The notes under the pieces are model-generated. The model searched no databases, was not told the origin of the DNA, and saw nothing but the letters and a program-made list of their open reading frames with translations. Positions 26,904 to 34,848 of a stretch of DNA of 64,000 nt are shown here, piece after piece (positions within the stretch are counted from its first letter, which is position 1; each line of letters begins with the position of its first letter). Source of the stretch: a virus. The translations under genes and the position numbers were made by a program. The stretch is taken from IMG/VR virus record IMGVR_UViG_3300022853_001508, positions 1 to 64,000 of that record. The stretch is one strand, 5' to 3'.

Positions 26904-27827
26904 TTATTCTATCTCACGTATTACATTCCGTTTAGAAAGTTTATACTGTCTCATATTCCCCTCCTTTGCGAATTCATAACCTTCTTCCCACCATTTTAAC
27001 ATTTGTTCTTTGTCAAAAACGAGCGAATTTTCAGTTAGTCGATAAGGCGTGTATATAATGTTTATTTTAACATCTCTCTTATTAGCTTCTAATTGAGCCA
27101 TTTCAACATTCGTTTGTGATATTTTACGTTGCATCATTCGAATTAGTTTATTTGAGAGATGAATGACATTTTTTGTCTTGTTTTTAGCTGTTGCACCAAA
27201 TTTTTCAGGACGTAATACAATAACATCTATTTCAGTGGCTCCCGCATCAATAGCAGCTTGTATAGGGATGTGTTGCAAAATTGCACCATCAACATATTCC
27301 TTCCCTTGATGTTCAAAAAGAGTCATAAAAGGAGGGGTATTGGCGGATGCCCACAACCACTTGCAAAACATTTCATATCCCCAATCTTTTGATGACATGT
27401 ATTCAATTTTTTCATCAGTAATATTTGCGACTGCAGCAATTACTTCCTTTCCCTCACTAGTGAGTTTGTCATAGTGTTTTTCTTTGAAAAACTTTTTAAT
27501 AAGTTCTAATAAACCCTCGCTCTCGCCTAAAGTTGTTTTTAAAGTAGCTATTCTATAAGCCATTTTAAGATAACTGGGACTTCCGTCTTTTCTAAATGGA
27601 TTATAAGAGAATATGTCATCAGCGCTTACGCTGGTGTAACCTTCTTTTAAAGTGCTTATTTCACGAATAGAAGTAAGCGGAGCTAACAAGCTTCCAGTGG
27701 ATGTTCCGACGTAAAGGTCGTAGTCGAGCTTTAAGTCCTCAGTAAGATATTGAATCACACCTCCTGCCCAAGCTCCTTTTGAACCTCCACCAGAAAGACA
27801 AAGAGCTCTTTTTATTTTACGTTCCAT
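26904..27827 (-). CDS. patatin-like phospholipase
   Basis: 307 aa. The patatin hallmarks are all present: oxyanion loop GGGSKG (13-18), nucleophile elbow GTSTG (41-45, Ser43) and the catalytic aspartate in DGA (180-182). The family hydrolyses lipid acyl chains with a Ser-Asp dyad. There is no signal peptide, so it would act inside the cell or be packaged. It stands alone between two late-type promoters and ends 30 nt before the next minus gene. Possible roles are membrane damage at lysis or lipid remodelling during infection. A defence or counter-defence role cannot be read from the sequence. Confidence 0.9.
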   Translation of the reverse strand: MERKIKRALCLSGGGSKGAWAGGVIQYLTEDLKLDYDLYVGTSTGSLLAPLTSIREISTLKEGYTSVSADDIFSYNPFRKDGSPSYLKMAYRIATLKTTLGESEGLLELIKKFFKEKHYDKLTSEGKEVIAAVANITDEKIEYMSSKDWGYEMFCKWLWASANTPPFMTLFEHQGKEYVDGAILQHIPIQAAIDAGATEIDVIVLRPEKFGATAKNKTKNVIHLSNKLIRMMQRKISQTNVEMAQLEANKRDVKINIIYTPYRLTENSLVFDKEQMLKWWEEGYEFAKEGNMRQYKLSKRNVIREIE

Positions 27828-27931
27828 TTGTGTAACTATTAAAACCTTGCTTATATAAGCTTAAAAATGATAATGGTAAATACCTATTTAGATTAATCTA
27901 AAAATGTATTATAAACACACTCTTAAGTACT

Positions 27932-27950
27932 CTTTTTAATAAATAGGTAA
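27932..27950 (-). promoter_or_regulatory. late-type promoter motif upstream of patatin gene
   Basis: Gene-strand TTACCTATTTATTAAAAAG, about 105 nt before ATG 27827, divergent from the gp19 promoter. Confidence 0.5.
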
Positions 27951-27988
27951 ACTAATATCTCAAGCCGCTACAAAACTTTTTTCTGCCA

Positions 27989-28007
27989 GCTATTTATAGG
28001 AAATAAC
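27989..28007 (+). promoter_or_regulatory. late-type promoter motif for tail tube gene
   Basis: GCTATTTATAGGAAATAAC, ending 16 nt before ATG 28024, in the gap between divergent genes. Confidence 0.7.
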
Positions 28008-28023
28008 AATAAAAGCTACAATA

Positions 28024-28512
28024 ATGGCAGATATGTTTCGACCTGTTCCTATCGAGCAGGAACCAAAATTAAAAAATCGATTTGTGCTAGAGTTCCCAAC
28101 GGAGCTTGCTATCGATTCGTATATGGTTCAAACTACGAAAGCGCCTTCACTGAACATCAAATCAGTTGAGATACCATACATGAATACTTCGACATTCGTC
28201 GCTGGTAGAGCCGTATGGCAAACAATGGAGGTTTCATTCATTGACGTGATTGGTCCCTCTACGACTCAAAAATTGATGGAGTGGGTACGACTTCACTTTG
28301 AATCAGCTACGGGACGTGGCGGATACGCAGTTGGATACAAAAAGAACCTTGTACTGAAAGGGGTAGACGGACCTGGAGTTGAAATTCAAAAATGGACCCT
28401 TATCGGATGCCAAATAGTAGACGCAAGCTTTGGAGATTACGATTATAGTTCTGATGATTTGATTATGCCTACCCTGACCCTCCAACCAGACAGGTGTATT
28501 CTCAGTAATTAA
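28024..28512 (+). CDS. gp19: tail tube protein (T4 gp19-like)
   Basis: 162 aa, the size of T4 gp19 (163). The pattern NRFVLEFPTELAIDSYMVQT, with APSLNIKSVEIPYMN after it, then the conserved W-x-x-M-x-V-S-F-x-D strand (WQTMEVSFIDVIG) and the C-terminal GDYDYSSDDLIMPTLTLQPD, fit the tube family. Hexamer rings stack to form the inner tube through which DNA passes. Unlike in T4 it is on the opposite strand to the sheath gene, with its own promoter and a strong terminator right after it, suiting very high expression. Confidence 0.85.
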   Translation: MADMFRPVPIEQEPKLKNRFVLEFPTELAIDSYMVQTTKAPSLNIKSVEIPYMNTSTFVAGRAVWQTMEVSFIDVIGPSTTQKLMEWVRLHFESATGRGGYAVGYKKNLVLKGVDGPGVEIQKWTLIGCQIVDASFGDYDYSSDDLIMPTLTLQPDRCILSN

Positions 28513-28528
28513 GAAATTCACAACAAAA

Positions 28529-28565
28529 CACACAAAAACCCTCACAGTAGGGTTTTTTGTGTGAT
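28529..28565 (+). terminator. intrinsic terminator after gp19
   Basis: CACACAAAAACCCT, loop CACAG, then TAGGGTTTTTTGTGTG: a long stem whose 3' arm contains the T run. Next gene starts 6 nt later. Confidence 0.8.
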
Positions 28566-28570
28566 ATATT

Positions 28571-28972
28571 ATGGCTGGAGTTATAAAGATATACCGACGA
28601 TTCAGAGTACTCACGTTTTCAAACAGTGGGGGTACAAACATCGAGTCATATACAGTTATAAACCCAGCATCTCTTACTGCTGATGTATACAACGCATCGA
28701 CTGGTGATTCCCTTGTGGAATCAGGAGCAACAATAACAAATCAAGAAGTAGGATTCTATTTCGCAGACCTCGACGAGATTCTCTATAACACAGATGATAA
28801 TTACGAGATTTATTGGAGAGTTAAGTACACTGCTGATTCCCCAGTAAAGTTACAGTATACCCGATTCAAGTTTAAGATGTCTCCGACAGTGGGACGAGAA
28901 ATAGAAGTAGAAATGCTTAACAACAAACCACTAGATTTTACAGTAGTTAGTAACCAATTCACAACGTCATAA
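28571..28972 (+). CDS. beta-sandwich probable virion protein, 133 aa
   Basis: MAGVIKIYRRFRVLTFSNSG start. Alternating strands and a segment ITNQEVGFYFADLDEILYNT suggest an Ig-like or jelly-roll domain, similar in style to the products at 26566-26874 and 28972-29331. The stop overlaps the start of the next gene (TAATG), so the two are translated together. Probably tail-fibre or baseplate-associated; this is inferred from fold type and proximity to gp19. Confidence 0.6.
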   Translation: MAGVIKIYRRFRVLTFSNSGGTNIESYTVINPASLTADVYNASTGDSLVESGATITNQEVGFYFADLDEILYNTDDNYEIYWRVKYTADSPVKLQYTRFKFKMSPTVGREIEVEMLNNKPLDFTVVSNQFTTS

Positions 28973-29331
28973 TGCCTTTAAGTCAAAGAGATTTCATCAT
29001 CAAGCAAAACGATACTCTGCCAGTGTTGCGAATTTGTGTGTTTGATTACTCCAATCTCACGACTAGGATACCATTCAACATGACTGGGGCTACCGCTGTT
29101 ACATTTTCAATGGTGGATAGACATGGGAATTACAAAGTAGCTGGAGCCGCTGGCTCGCTACAATCTATATCAGGCGGAACAATCCAATACAATTGGGCGG
29201 CTGTGGATACAAACGAAGCTGGTAAATACAGAGGAGAATTTCAGCTTTATTACAACGGTGGAAATAGATTATCCATTCCTCAGCAAGGATACATCAACAT
29301 CGAAATACCGCCAGACATCATTCCAAATTAA
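28972..29331 (+). CDS. BppU N-terminal-like structural protein, 119 aa
   Basis: MPLSQRDFIIKQNDTLPVLR start: the K-Q-N-D-T-x-P-x-L opening, then V-T-F-S-M and a closing G-x-Y-x-G-E-F-Q-L-Y-Y, is the pattern of the small beta-sandwich at the N-terminus of baseplate upper proteins (BppU/DUF2479) of Gram-positive phages. Here it stands alone. Coupled to the preceding gene by TAATG. The 3' end overlaps the convergent gene by 14 nt. Confidence 0.6.
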   Translation: MPLSQRDFIIKQNDTLPVLRICVFDYSNLTTRIPFNMTGATAVTFSMVDRHGNYKVAGAAGSLQSISGGTIQYNWAAVDTNEAGKYRGEFQLYYNGGNRLSIPQQGYINIEIPPDIIPN

Positions 29332-29647
29332 GATACGTCTTAATATAATCTGAGTTGAATATAAAATGAGTCGCCACACTCCTAAGCCCGTCAACTTTTT
29401 TATAAAACCCAAAACTTATTTGAGTTTTTTTTCGGTCCTCTTCAAAAAAGCTGAGACGAATACTTGGAAGATATTCATTGCTGTCAATTCCTAGCCCTTC
29501 CGAAAGAGTTTTTTGAGAATTTAGTATAAGATTTTCTACATTATCTCCACCTTTATCAAGCAATGTATTATATGCCAAAATATTTATAGACACGACAAAA
29601 ACTGAATTCCTTAGGGTTTCTAAATCTATTTTTCTATGCCACTTCAT
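29318..29647 (-). CDS. hypothetical protein, 109 aa
   Basis: MKWHRKIDLETLRNSVFVVS start; helical first half, then strands (SIRLSFFEEDRKKTQISFGF). Start overlaps the end of the next gene upstream by 14 nt, so it is the last gene of a three-gene minus-strand unit (31105-29318). No family recognised. Confidence 0.55.
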   Translation of the reverse strand: MKWHRKIDLETLRNSVFVVSINILAYNTLLDKGGDNVENLILNSQKTLSEGLGIDSNEYLPSIRLSFFEEDRKKTQISFGFYKKVDGLRSVATHFIFNSDYIKTYLNLE

Positions 29648-30527
29648 CCTGCTTGACTATAGGCCCTTTTCCTTTTATCCACATCCTCAACTCCTCAACA
29701 GTAAACCAGCCATAATTAACAATTCTTTGTTCAGTTGGATTCAGCCAAAAAATGACGCTGAATTTGGTTTTATGTTTTTCCATATCCTCCTTATTCAGTT
29801 TTTTTGGAGATAAAGCAAACCAACTCTTACCAGCTTTCTTCAAACGCTTTTCAATCATTGTGAGTCGCGCATATTCTAACATGTTGATGTGGTTCAGGTC
29901 TGCTTGAGCCATTTCCTTAACATCATCTTCTGAATAAGCTCTAAAATCCAAGATATATAATCCCGCTCCTGCAAATGGGTTTAAACTACCTCCTAATCCT
30001 ACAAGTAAATTTTTTGATTTAATCACATCCTTTAGGGCGTCAAAAATATCTTCATTGGTAAACACTGCTCTGAGATTGTTTTCATCCCACTCAGACCAAA
30101 GAAACCCTTCTGGTGGCTCTTCTCTTTCTAGTTCATAATAAGAAAGCATATTACATCGCCCTTCCCTTAAAGCACTTTCTTGGTCATCAGCATAAATCGA
30201 TATGCCTTTTGTTTCGAGAAAAAAAGCAATTTTCTTTTTGTATCCATTTTTTTTCTCGTGACTTATTTGAGTCCCTTTTCGATGCCAATAATCAAACTTA
30301 CCCAACACAATGTTTTCGTAGTTGTGAACCATCCTGGTTTCTGCCCCTAAAACACTTTTAGTGACAATACCCAGGGTTTTATTATAAACCCTGTCGTTTT
30401 GCTCTAGTTTTCTTCGAATGCCCTTTATTCCCCATTCATGTTCGGAGCAATGGTCATATCCAAGGCATAAGCCTTGTATTTTACTATCTTCGCCAATCAC
30501 TGTGACTTCACTATATGCTTTTCTCAT
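29634..30527 (-). CDS. hypothetical protein, 297 aa
   Basis: MRKAYSEVTVIGEDSKIQGL start. Mixed alpha/beta with a central Gly-rich hydrophobic stretch (LLVGLGGSLNPFAGAGLYIL, about residues 170-190) and a basic C-terminus. The stretch is too mixed to be a membrane segment and has no Walker motif. Start overlaps the stop of the upstream gene (ATGA). No family recognised. Confidence 0.55.
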   Translation of the reverse strand: MRKAYSEVTVIGEDSKIQGLCLGYDHCSEHEWGIKGIRRKLEQNDRVYNKTLGIVTKSVLGAETRMVHNYENIVLGKFDYWHRKGTQISHEKKNGYKKKIAFFLETKGISIYADDQESALREGRCNMLSYYELEREEPPEGFLWSEWDENNLRAVFTNEDIFDALKDVIKSKNLLVGLGGSLNPFAGAGLYILDFRAYSEDDVKEMAQADLNHINMLEYARLTMIEKRLKKAGKSWFALSPKKLNKEDMEKHKTKFSVIFWLNPTEQRIVNYGWFTVEELRMWIKGKGPIVKQDEVA

Positions 30528-31105
30528 TTTCTGTGTCTAAAAGATTTCTTTTTATCGAACCCTGCGTTCAATAATTTTGTGGCATCATCTCGTGTGTCGG
30601 TGGTGTCGGGTTCGTTGCGAGCACTCATCCAACTATAAATTTCTTGAAACATCTCTTCTGCAGGAATATAACCAGCGAAATTCACAACCTCAAGTTTTGG
30701 CCAATTCTTAGTATCTTGACTACTATAGCCCGTAACCCAAACAACAGCACAATTTTCTCTCGCGTTAAGGTCAGTTGGAGCTGGTTTGGGGTCAATTCGG
30801 TCTTTCCGTTTTAAACCAGCATCAAAATAAAGCATTTTCAACCCATCATCCAGCCAACTTTTTGAACGCATTTTTCCGAAAGGAATAGCACTGTCTCCCC
30901 AGTGAATTACACCTTTATGGTCAATAAGCCCTGAGTGAAGCATTCCGCACACAGCTACTTGAGCCACGCTGAATTCGCCTTCTCGCGTTGGGTTTGAAAC
31001 AAAAGGCACAAAGCCTTTGGTTCGGTCGATTGTGACTTTTTCATCTATCCCGTAATGGTCTACAAGATAATCATAATAGTCTTTATACTTGCTAATAATT
31101 TTCAT
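30524..31105 (-). CDS. hypothetical protein, 193 aa
   Basis: ATG 31105 (MKIISKYKDYYDYLVDHYGI); an in-frame TTG six codons upstream is rejected for lack of context. A Y/D-rich opening is followed by VDHYGIDEKVTIDRTKGFVP, and the rest is mixed. Similar KYKDYYDYL... openings occur in uncharacterised large-phage proteins as far as I recall, without known function. First gene of the unit. Confidence 0.55.
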   Translation of the reverse strand: MKIISKYKDYYDYLVDHYGIDEKVTIDRTKGFVPFVSNPTREGEFSVAQVAVCGMLHSGLIDHKGVIHWGDSAIPFGKMRSKSWLDDGLKMLYFDAGLKRKDRIDPKPAPTDLNARENCAVVWVTGYSSQDTKNWPKLEVVNFAGYIPAEEMFQEIYSWMSARNEPDTTDTRDDATKLLNAGFDKKKSFRHRK

Positions 31106-31162
31106 GTTACCATATATACGCAAGATTGAGAGTTTGGTTTCATGTAACTCTTATTTGTTTTC

Positions 31163-31172
31163 CCCGTATATT
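31163..31172 (+). promoter_or_regulatory. candidate second-class promoter (CGTATATT)
   Basis: CCCGTATATT ends 5 nt before ATG 31178. If TATATT is a -10 box the transcript would be leaderless or nearly so. The same word occurs before other accessory plus-strand genes. Confidence 0.4.
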
Positions 31173-31177
31173 AAAGC

Positions 31178-31726
31178 ATGTATCCAATATCTAGAGAAAC
31201 CGTTAAATCAATCGCCTCCATTGTACCTGGCGTATTCGACTCTCTTGCGTCAAATCGCAAGAGGATACCGAAAGATGTTACAATATCCACAATCGCCTCC
31301 ATACTGTCTGAGCATGGATATAAAGGCGAAGCATTAGAGCTCGCGAAAAAAAGAATGGAAGATAGTTTCAAAATACCTTTTGGAGAAGCAAAGTCGTACC
31401 CCAAAGATAGGCTTGCAGATGAAGTCCATCACATTCTTAATTTTCTCCACCTAGCTCCTTTTATGAAAACATTTGTGTTTGTGGACAATCTGACTGAAGA
31501 CATCACCTATAGAGAGATTGAAGTCAACACCACGCTGACTTCGGAGGAGATACAAGATATCTTGCCGACCAAAGTTACTCAGGAAAAATTTGAGAGGATT
31601 TTGAAAGACTCACCATACCAGTTTTCACTTCGTTGGTACAAAACTCTTTTTACCCCAATGAGTAGACTGGCTCAGTTCGAAAAGATATATGCAAATATAG
31701 CGGAAAAAAATCTCAACACAGATTAG
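31178..31726 (+). CDS. hypothetical protein, 182 aa
   Basis: MYPISRETVKSIASIVPGVF start. Helical with a conserved-looking central block (LADEVHHILNFLHLAPFMKT) and a C-terminal helix. No family recognised. Alone on the plus strand between two minus-strand units, preceded by a CGTATATT motif. Confidence 0.55.
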   Translation: MYPISRETVKSIASIVPGVFDSLASNRKRIPKDVTISTIASILSEHGYKGEALELAKKRMEDSFKIPFGEAKSYPKDRLADEVHHILNFLHLAPFMKTFVFVDNLTEDITYREIEVNTTLTSEEIQDILPTKVTQEKFERILKDSPYQFSLRWYKTLFTPMSRLAQFEKIYANIAEKNLNTD

Positions 31727-31744
31727 GGAAAAGCTGCACGCACA

Positions 31745-31776
31745 AAAAAAGGGCTCACCGTGATGGCAAGCCCCTG
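31745..31776 (-). terminator. intrinsic terminator after tail sheath gene
   Basis: Minus strand GGGCTTGCCATCACGGTGAG then CCCTTTTTTT: GGGCT pairs with AGCCC and the inner TGCC/GGTG part helps, followed by a seven-T run. It closes the gp18 transcript. Confidence 0.7.
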
Positions 31777-31816
31777 TATATTATGTAATCTTAAGTGGAT
31801 TATTACAAGTTAGTTA

Positions 31817-34213
31817 TCAAAAATCCTCAAATCGGGCCCCAGTCGGAAGGACTTGGAATATTAAGTCTATGAACTCTACCGCTCTTGTTGGCTTGATTTG
31901 AATCTTACCAATTAACATGTTTCTATCGACTGTGTCTGACGTATTGTTAGAATCATCCATTGTGACTTTAAAAGCTGAGATACCTCTTTGATTTTGTATT
32001 TGAAGCAAAATCGGCTCAACTTTCGCTAAGAACTGGTCTCTTACTGTCTGGTCGTTTTGTTCAAACAACAGTGTAAGTGATGCAGCTGCTACAAGCCTCT
32101 GAACTCTCAACATCAGCCTTCTTACATTGATTCTGTCAAGTGCAGACTCTCTAACTTGCAATGTTTTCTGGCCTTGAATTTGAACTCCACTCTGAGTAAA
32201 TGTCGCGATTGGGTTGATTCTACCTGCATATAGAGTATCACGCTGAGACTTTGTAAGCTTAACGTCTGCTCTGATAACGTTTCCTGGCATAACACCCCTA
32301 ATCTGACCTGCTGGTGCAAACCATGATTGATATTTGTTATCAGTAAAGGCCATTGCACGTACTACAGCGTATGTCGGAGACATGTATACGTAACGTCCAG
32401 TGTTGATGTCTTCAACTTGAATCCAAGGCCAGTATGTAGCTGCATATGAGCTATCAATTCCAGTTGATTCTAAGTTAGAAACAGCGGTTTCAGGGTCTCC
32501 TTTCACTGTGTCTACAGTAAGTCTTGGTGCGTCAATAACGTAGAGCAAATCAACTCTATCTTCAACAAGGTTAAGCGCATACTTAACAAGTGTTTCGTTA
32601 TTAGAATAATCAATTCCTGGTGTGGTAATCAAGTTGATATCAACAGCTTCTGACGACTCCATCGTGTCAATTGCTGTTTTAAATGCGGACACATTGCTTG
32701 TATAAGCATCTGTGAATTCAGAGTACAATGAACTTGAATCAAAAGTTAAGTACTTGTTAAATCCATCAAAACCACCATAAGGAAGAACTGTAAATTTCAA
32801 TTTAGCTCTGTCAACAACTGTTGAGTTTGTCTTTGTGTATGCTGAAAGCGCTGCTTTGTCTCCAGAAGAATAAAGCGCAGCAGGAGCTGTGCTCTCCATG
32901 TGGAATCCAAGAGTAGTAGTTTTGCTTGTTGCTGTTCCTCCTGGGTATTGAAAAATATCATGTTCAACGTTTTGAGCAGCATTTTTTACAGAAACCTGAG
33001 AAGCTGTAATAGATGTGTATCCTAATTCAGATACACCCATATATGTTTTAGAAACTGTGTCATCAGAAAGATAACTGGTTTTGAAGTATATATTTGGTGC
33101 AACTGTAGTTGAGCCAGAAGCCATACTTCTCAACGAGTACCCCTTAAACCCTGCTGGAAGAGCATCGCCTGGATAGCTCTCTGCAAGTTCTAATTTGATA
33201 AACATAGACCTAGATGGGTAATTTCCGTCCTGCGTTCCAACTATTTTCCCACAATACCTACTTGAAGCAGGATTCATAGATAGCCTTGAGAACCGTTCCA
33301 ACACACTAAAGCTATTAGCATCACTGTCTTCGTATTTCCTAATAATTAGGTCAAACAAACTATTTGTTGTGTCGAGGTTAGCAACTGAAACTTTAACTTC
33401 TCTGTTTGACGAGTTACCATCTGAGATAGTGTGAACCTTAAATAAATTATGAACATCTCCACCAATTACCTCAGATACAATCCAAGGAGTTACAGCGTGA
33501 GTGTAGTCGCTTGCGTAATCTGTCCACGCAGAAGTTGAGTTATAAATAAGCTCTGGGTGGATTCCATATATTTCTGCTCTAGCCTTTGCCTCTCTAATAA
33601 AGTGAGGATAGATAGATTCAACATAAAAATCATAAGCACCAACTGCAACCTCAGGAGATTTTCCAAGAAGTTTAGCGATGTAGTCATTTTTAGTCTCATC
33701 TAAAGATACAGTAATACTTGAGTTTGTTAGAGCTGTAAGTGGCCCAGTTGTCGCAGAAAGAGTAAATGAAGCCGACGTTGAACCAGAGGTAGTGTTACCT
33801 ATTATAATGTCTGTTTGCGTGTCATAAAATGCTACGCCAGCGTTTGACTTCTTTGAACGCAAAACCGCTAGCGTTGTTCCTGATTTACTCCCAGAAGTGC
33901 CATTACTGAAATCAGCTGTAATAATCCAAGCTGGACCATTTGTGAACCCACCTTCACCGAGAACTCTTGTCACGGTAAGGTCATTGGACTGGCTTAAGAA
34001 TGCATTGGCAACATAGGTGGAAGGATATTTAAAATCCGTTGCACCATATCTCAAAAGGAATTCATCTCCGCCATTAACACGAATCGCTTCGCCTGCGGGA
34101 CCCTTTGGAGTCTTGCCAACAATTCCAAGTCTGGTCAGACCAATTCTAGAAGCAAATGCTGTAAAGTCTTGTTCTCTTGTGTAAACTCCAGGTGATACGA
34201 AAATTGTTGCCAT
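31817..34213 (-). CDS. gp18: tail sheath protein (T4 gp18-like)
   Basis: 798 aa, longer than T4 gp18 (659). The N-terminal FVSPGVYTREQDFTAFASRI and a G-x-T-P-K-G-P-A-G motif are diagnostic. The C-terminal part, with the signature LYAGRINPIATFTQSGVQIQ and the following GQKTLQ..SALDRINVRRLM, is the conserved domain that binds the tube. The central 400 residues are variable surface domains rich in Ser and Thr. The contractile sheath drives the tube into the host. Its leader of about 180 nt holds one or two possible mini-ORFs. Confidence 0.92.
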   Translation of the reverse strand: MATIFVSPGVYTREQDFTAFASRIGLTRLGIVGKTPKGPAGEAIRVNGGDEFLLRYGATDFKYPSTYVANAFLSQSNDLTVTRVLGEGGFTNGPAWIITADFSNGTSGSKSGTTLAVLRSKKSNAGVAFYDTQTDIIIGNTTSGSTSASFTLSATTGPLTALTNSSITVSLDETKNDYIAKLLGKSPEVAVGAYDFYVESIYPHFIREAKARAEIYGIHPELIYNSTSAWTDYASDYTHAVTPWIVSEVIGGDVHNLFKVHTISDGNSSNREVKVSVANLDTTNSLFDLIIRKYEDSDANSFSVLERFSRLSMNPASSRYCGKIVGTQDGNYPSRSMFIKLELAESYPGDALPAGFKGYSLRSMASGSTTVAPNIYFKTSYLSDDTVSKTYMGVSELGYTSITASQVSVKNAAQNVEHDIFQYPGGTATSKTTTLGFHMESTAPAALYSSGDKAALSAYTKTNSTVVDRAKLKFTVLPYGGFDGFNKYLTFDSSSLYSEFTDAYTSNVSAFKTAIDTMESSEAVDINLITTPGIDYSNNETLVKYALNLVEDRVDLLYVIDAPRLTVDTVKGDPETAVSNLESTGIDSSYAATYWPWIQVEDINTGRYVYMSPTYAVVRAMAFTDNKYQSWFAPAGQIRGVMPGNVIRADVKLTKSQRDTLYAGRINPIATFTQSGVQIQGQKTLQVRESALDRINVRRLMLRVQRLVAAASLTLLFEQNDQTVRDQFLAKVEPILLQIQNQRGISAFKVTMDDSNNTSDTVDRNMLIGKIQIKPTRAVEFIDLIFQVLPTGARFEDF

Positions 34214-34253
34214 TTTTTATAGTTTGTCGTGTTGTATTTTTTTGTCGTTTTCC

Positions 34254-34319
34254 TTATCTTCCAGCGTTTGTTACGAAAACAAAAGCGCATACTTCACGCT
34301 GATATTTTATTAGTGCCAT
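34254..34319 (-). CDS. possible mini-ORF, 21 aa
   Basis: MALIKYQREVCAFVFVTNAG, stop one codon later. Lies in the leader of the sheath gene. Only its protein-like composition supports it; it could equally be non-coding leader. Confidence 0.2.
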   Translation of the reverse strand: MALIKYQREVCAFVFVTNAGR

Positions 34320-34346
34320 TATAGTTATAAGTGTAAACTCTTTATG

Positions 34347-34469
34347 CTATTGAGCTACTTTCACTCTTACTTTAGTGATTGTATTGCCCTGTGTTGTATA
34401 AATAGTCAGAGAATTTAGTTGTGAGCTCCTAAAGGGGTAAGAATTGTAACTTTCAGCAACCATCTGCAT
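34347..34469 (-). CDS. possible small protein, 40 aa
   Basis: MQMVAESYNSYPFRSSQLNS start, then LTIYTTQGNTITKVRVKVAQ: two good amphipathic strands. It fills most of the gap between the 96-aa gene and the sheath gene. It contains the late-type motif at 34392-34407, which weakens the case for one of the two. Confidence 0.35.
   Translation of the reverse strand: MQMVAESYNSYPFRSSQLNSLTIYTTQGNTITKVRVKVAQ
34392..34407 (-). promoter_or_regulatory. late-type promoter motif upstream of sheath gene
   Basis: Gene-strand CTGACTATTTATACAAC, about 180 nt before ATG 34213. It gives a long leader if used; no closer motif is seen. Confidence 0.4.
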
Positions 34470-34507
34470 GGTATTAAAAACCACACATTTTAACTTGTTG
34501 TTCGTTT

Positions 34508-34798
34508 TTAAGCTTCAATCTCCCAAGTCCCATTAGTTTGTCTTCCGACTTCTTTTAATGAATTAACCACGTGATTGTTAGCTAGCCCTGGAGTAGTAAC
34601 CTCTATAAAATTAGATTCTGCTGTACCAGTACCAGAAGTGGTCCTATTCACAATGTATTGGCGAGATAAAACCTGGTCCGCATGCGTTAAATTAGGAAGT
34701 GTTCGCTTTTCATATGCAGCAAATTTTTCTTTTTGAGTCGTATTGCTCCATTTGTACATAAAAATAGCAGCTGTAGACCTGTTGTTGGTGATTTTCAT
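34508..34798 (-). CDS. small hypothetical virion-region protein, 96 aa
   Basis: MKITNNRSTAAIFMYKWSNT start; polar helical first half, then Thr/Ser/Asn-rich strands and a WEIEA end. It has its own late-type promoter 10-15 nt upstream, so it is probably expressed at high level late and may be a structural component. Family not recognised. Confidence 0.55.
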   Translation of the reverse strand: MKITNNRSTAAIFMYKWSNTTQKEKFAAYEKRTLPNLTHADQVLSRQYIVNRTTSGTGTAESNFIEVTTPGLANNHVVNSLKEVGRQTNGTWEIEA

Positions 34799-34810
34799 TT
34801 CTAATTAAGT

Positions 34811-34826
34811 TTCCTATAAATAGGAC
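34811..34826 (-). promoter_or_regulatory. late-type promoter motif
   Basis: Gene-strand TCCTATTTATAGGAAA, 12 nt before ATG 34798; one of the closest matches to the consensus. Confidence 0.7.
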
Positions 34827-34848
34827 AGAAAAGCACCAAGACTTTATA

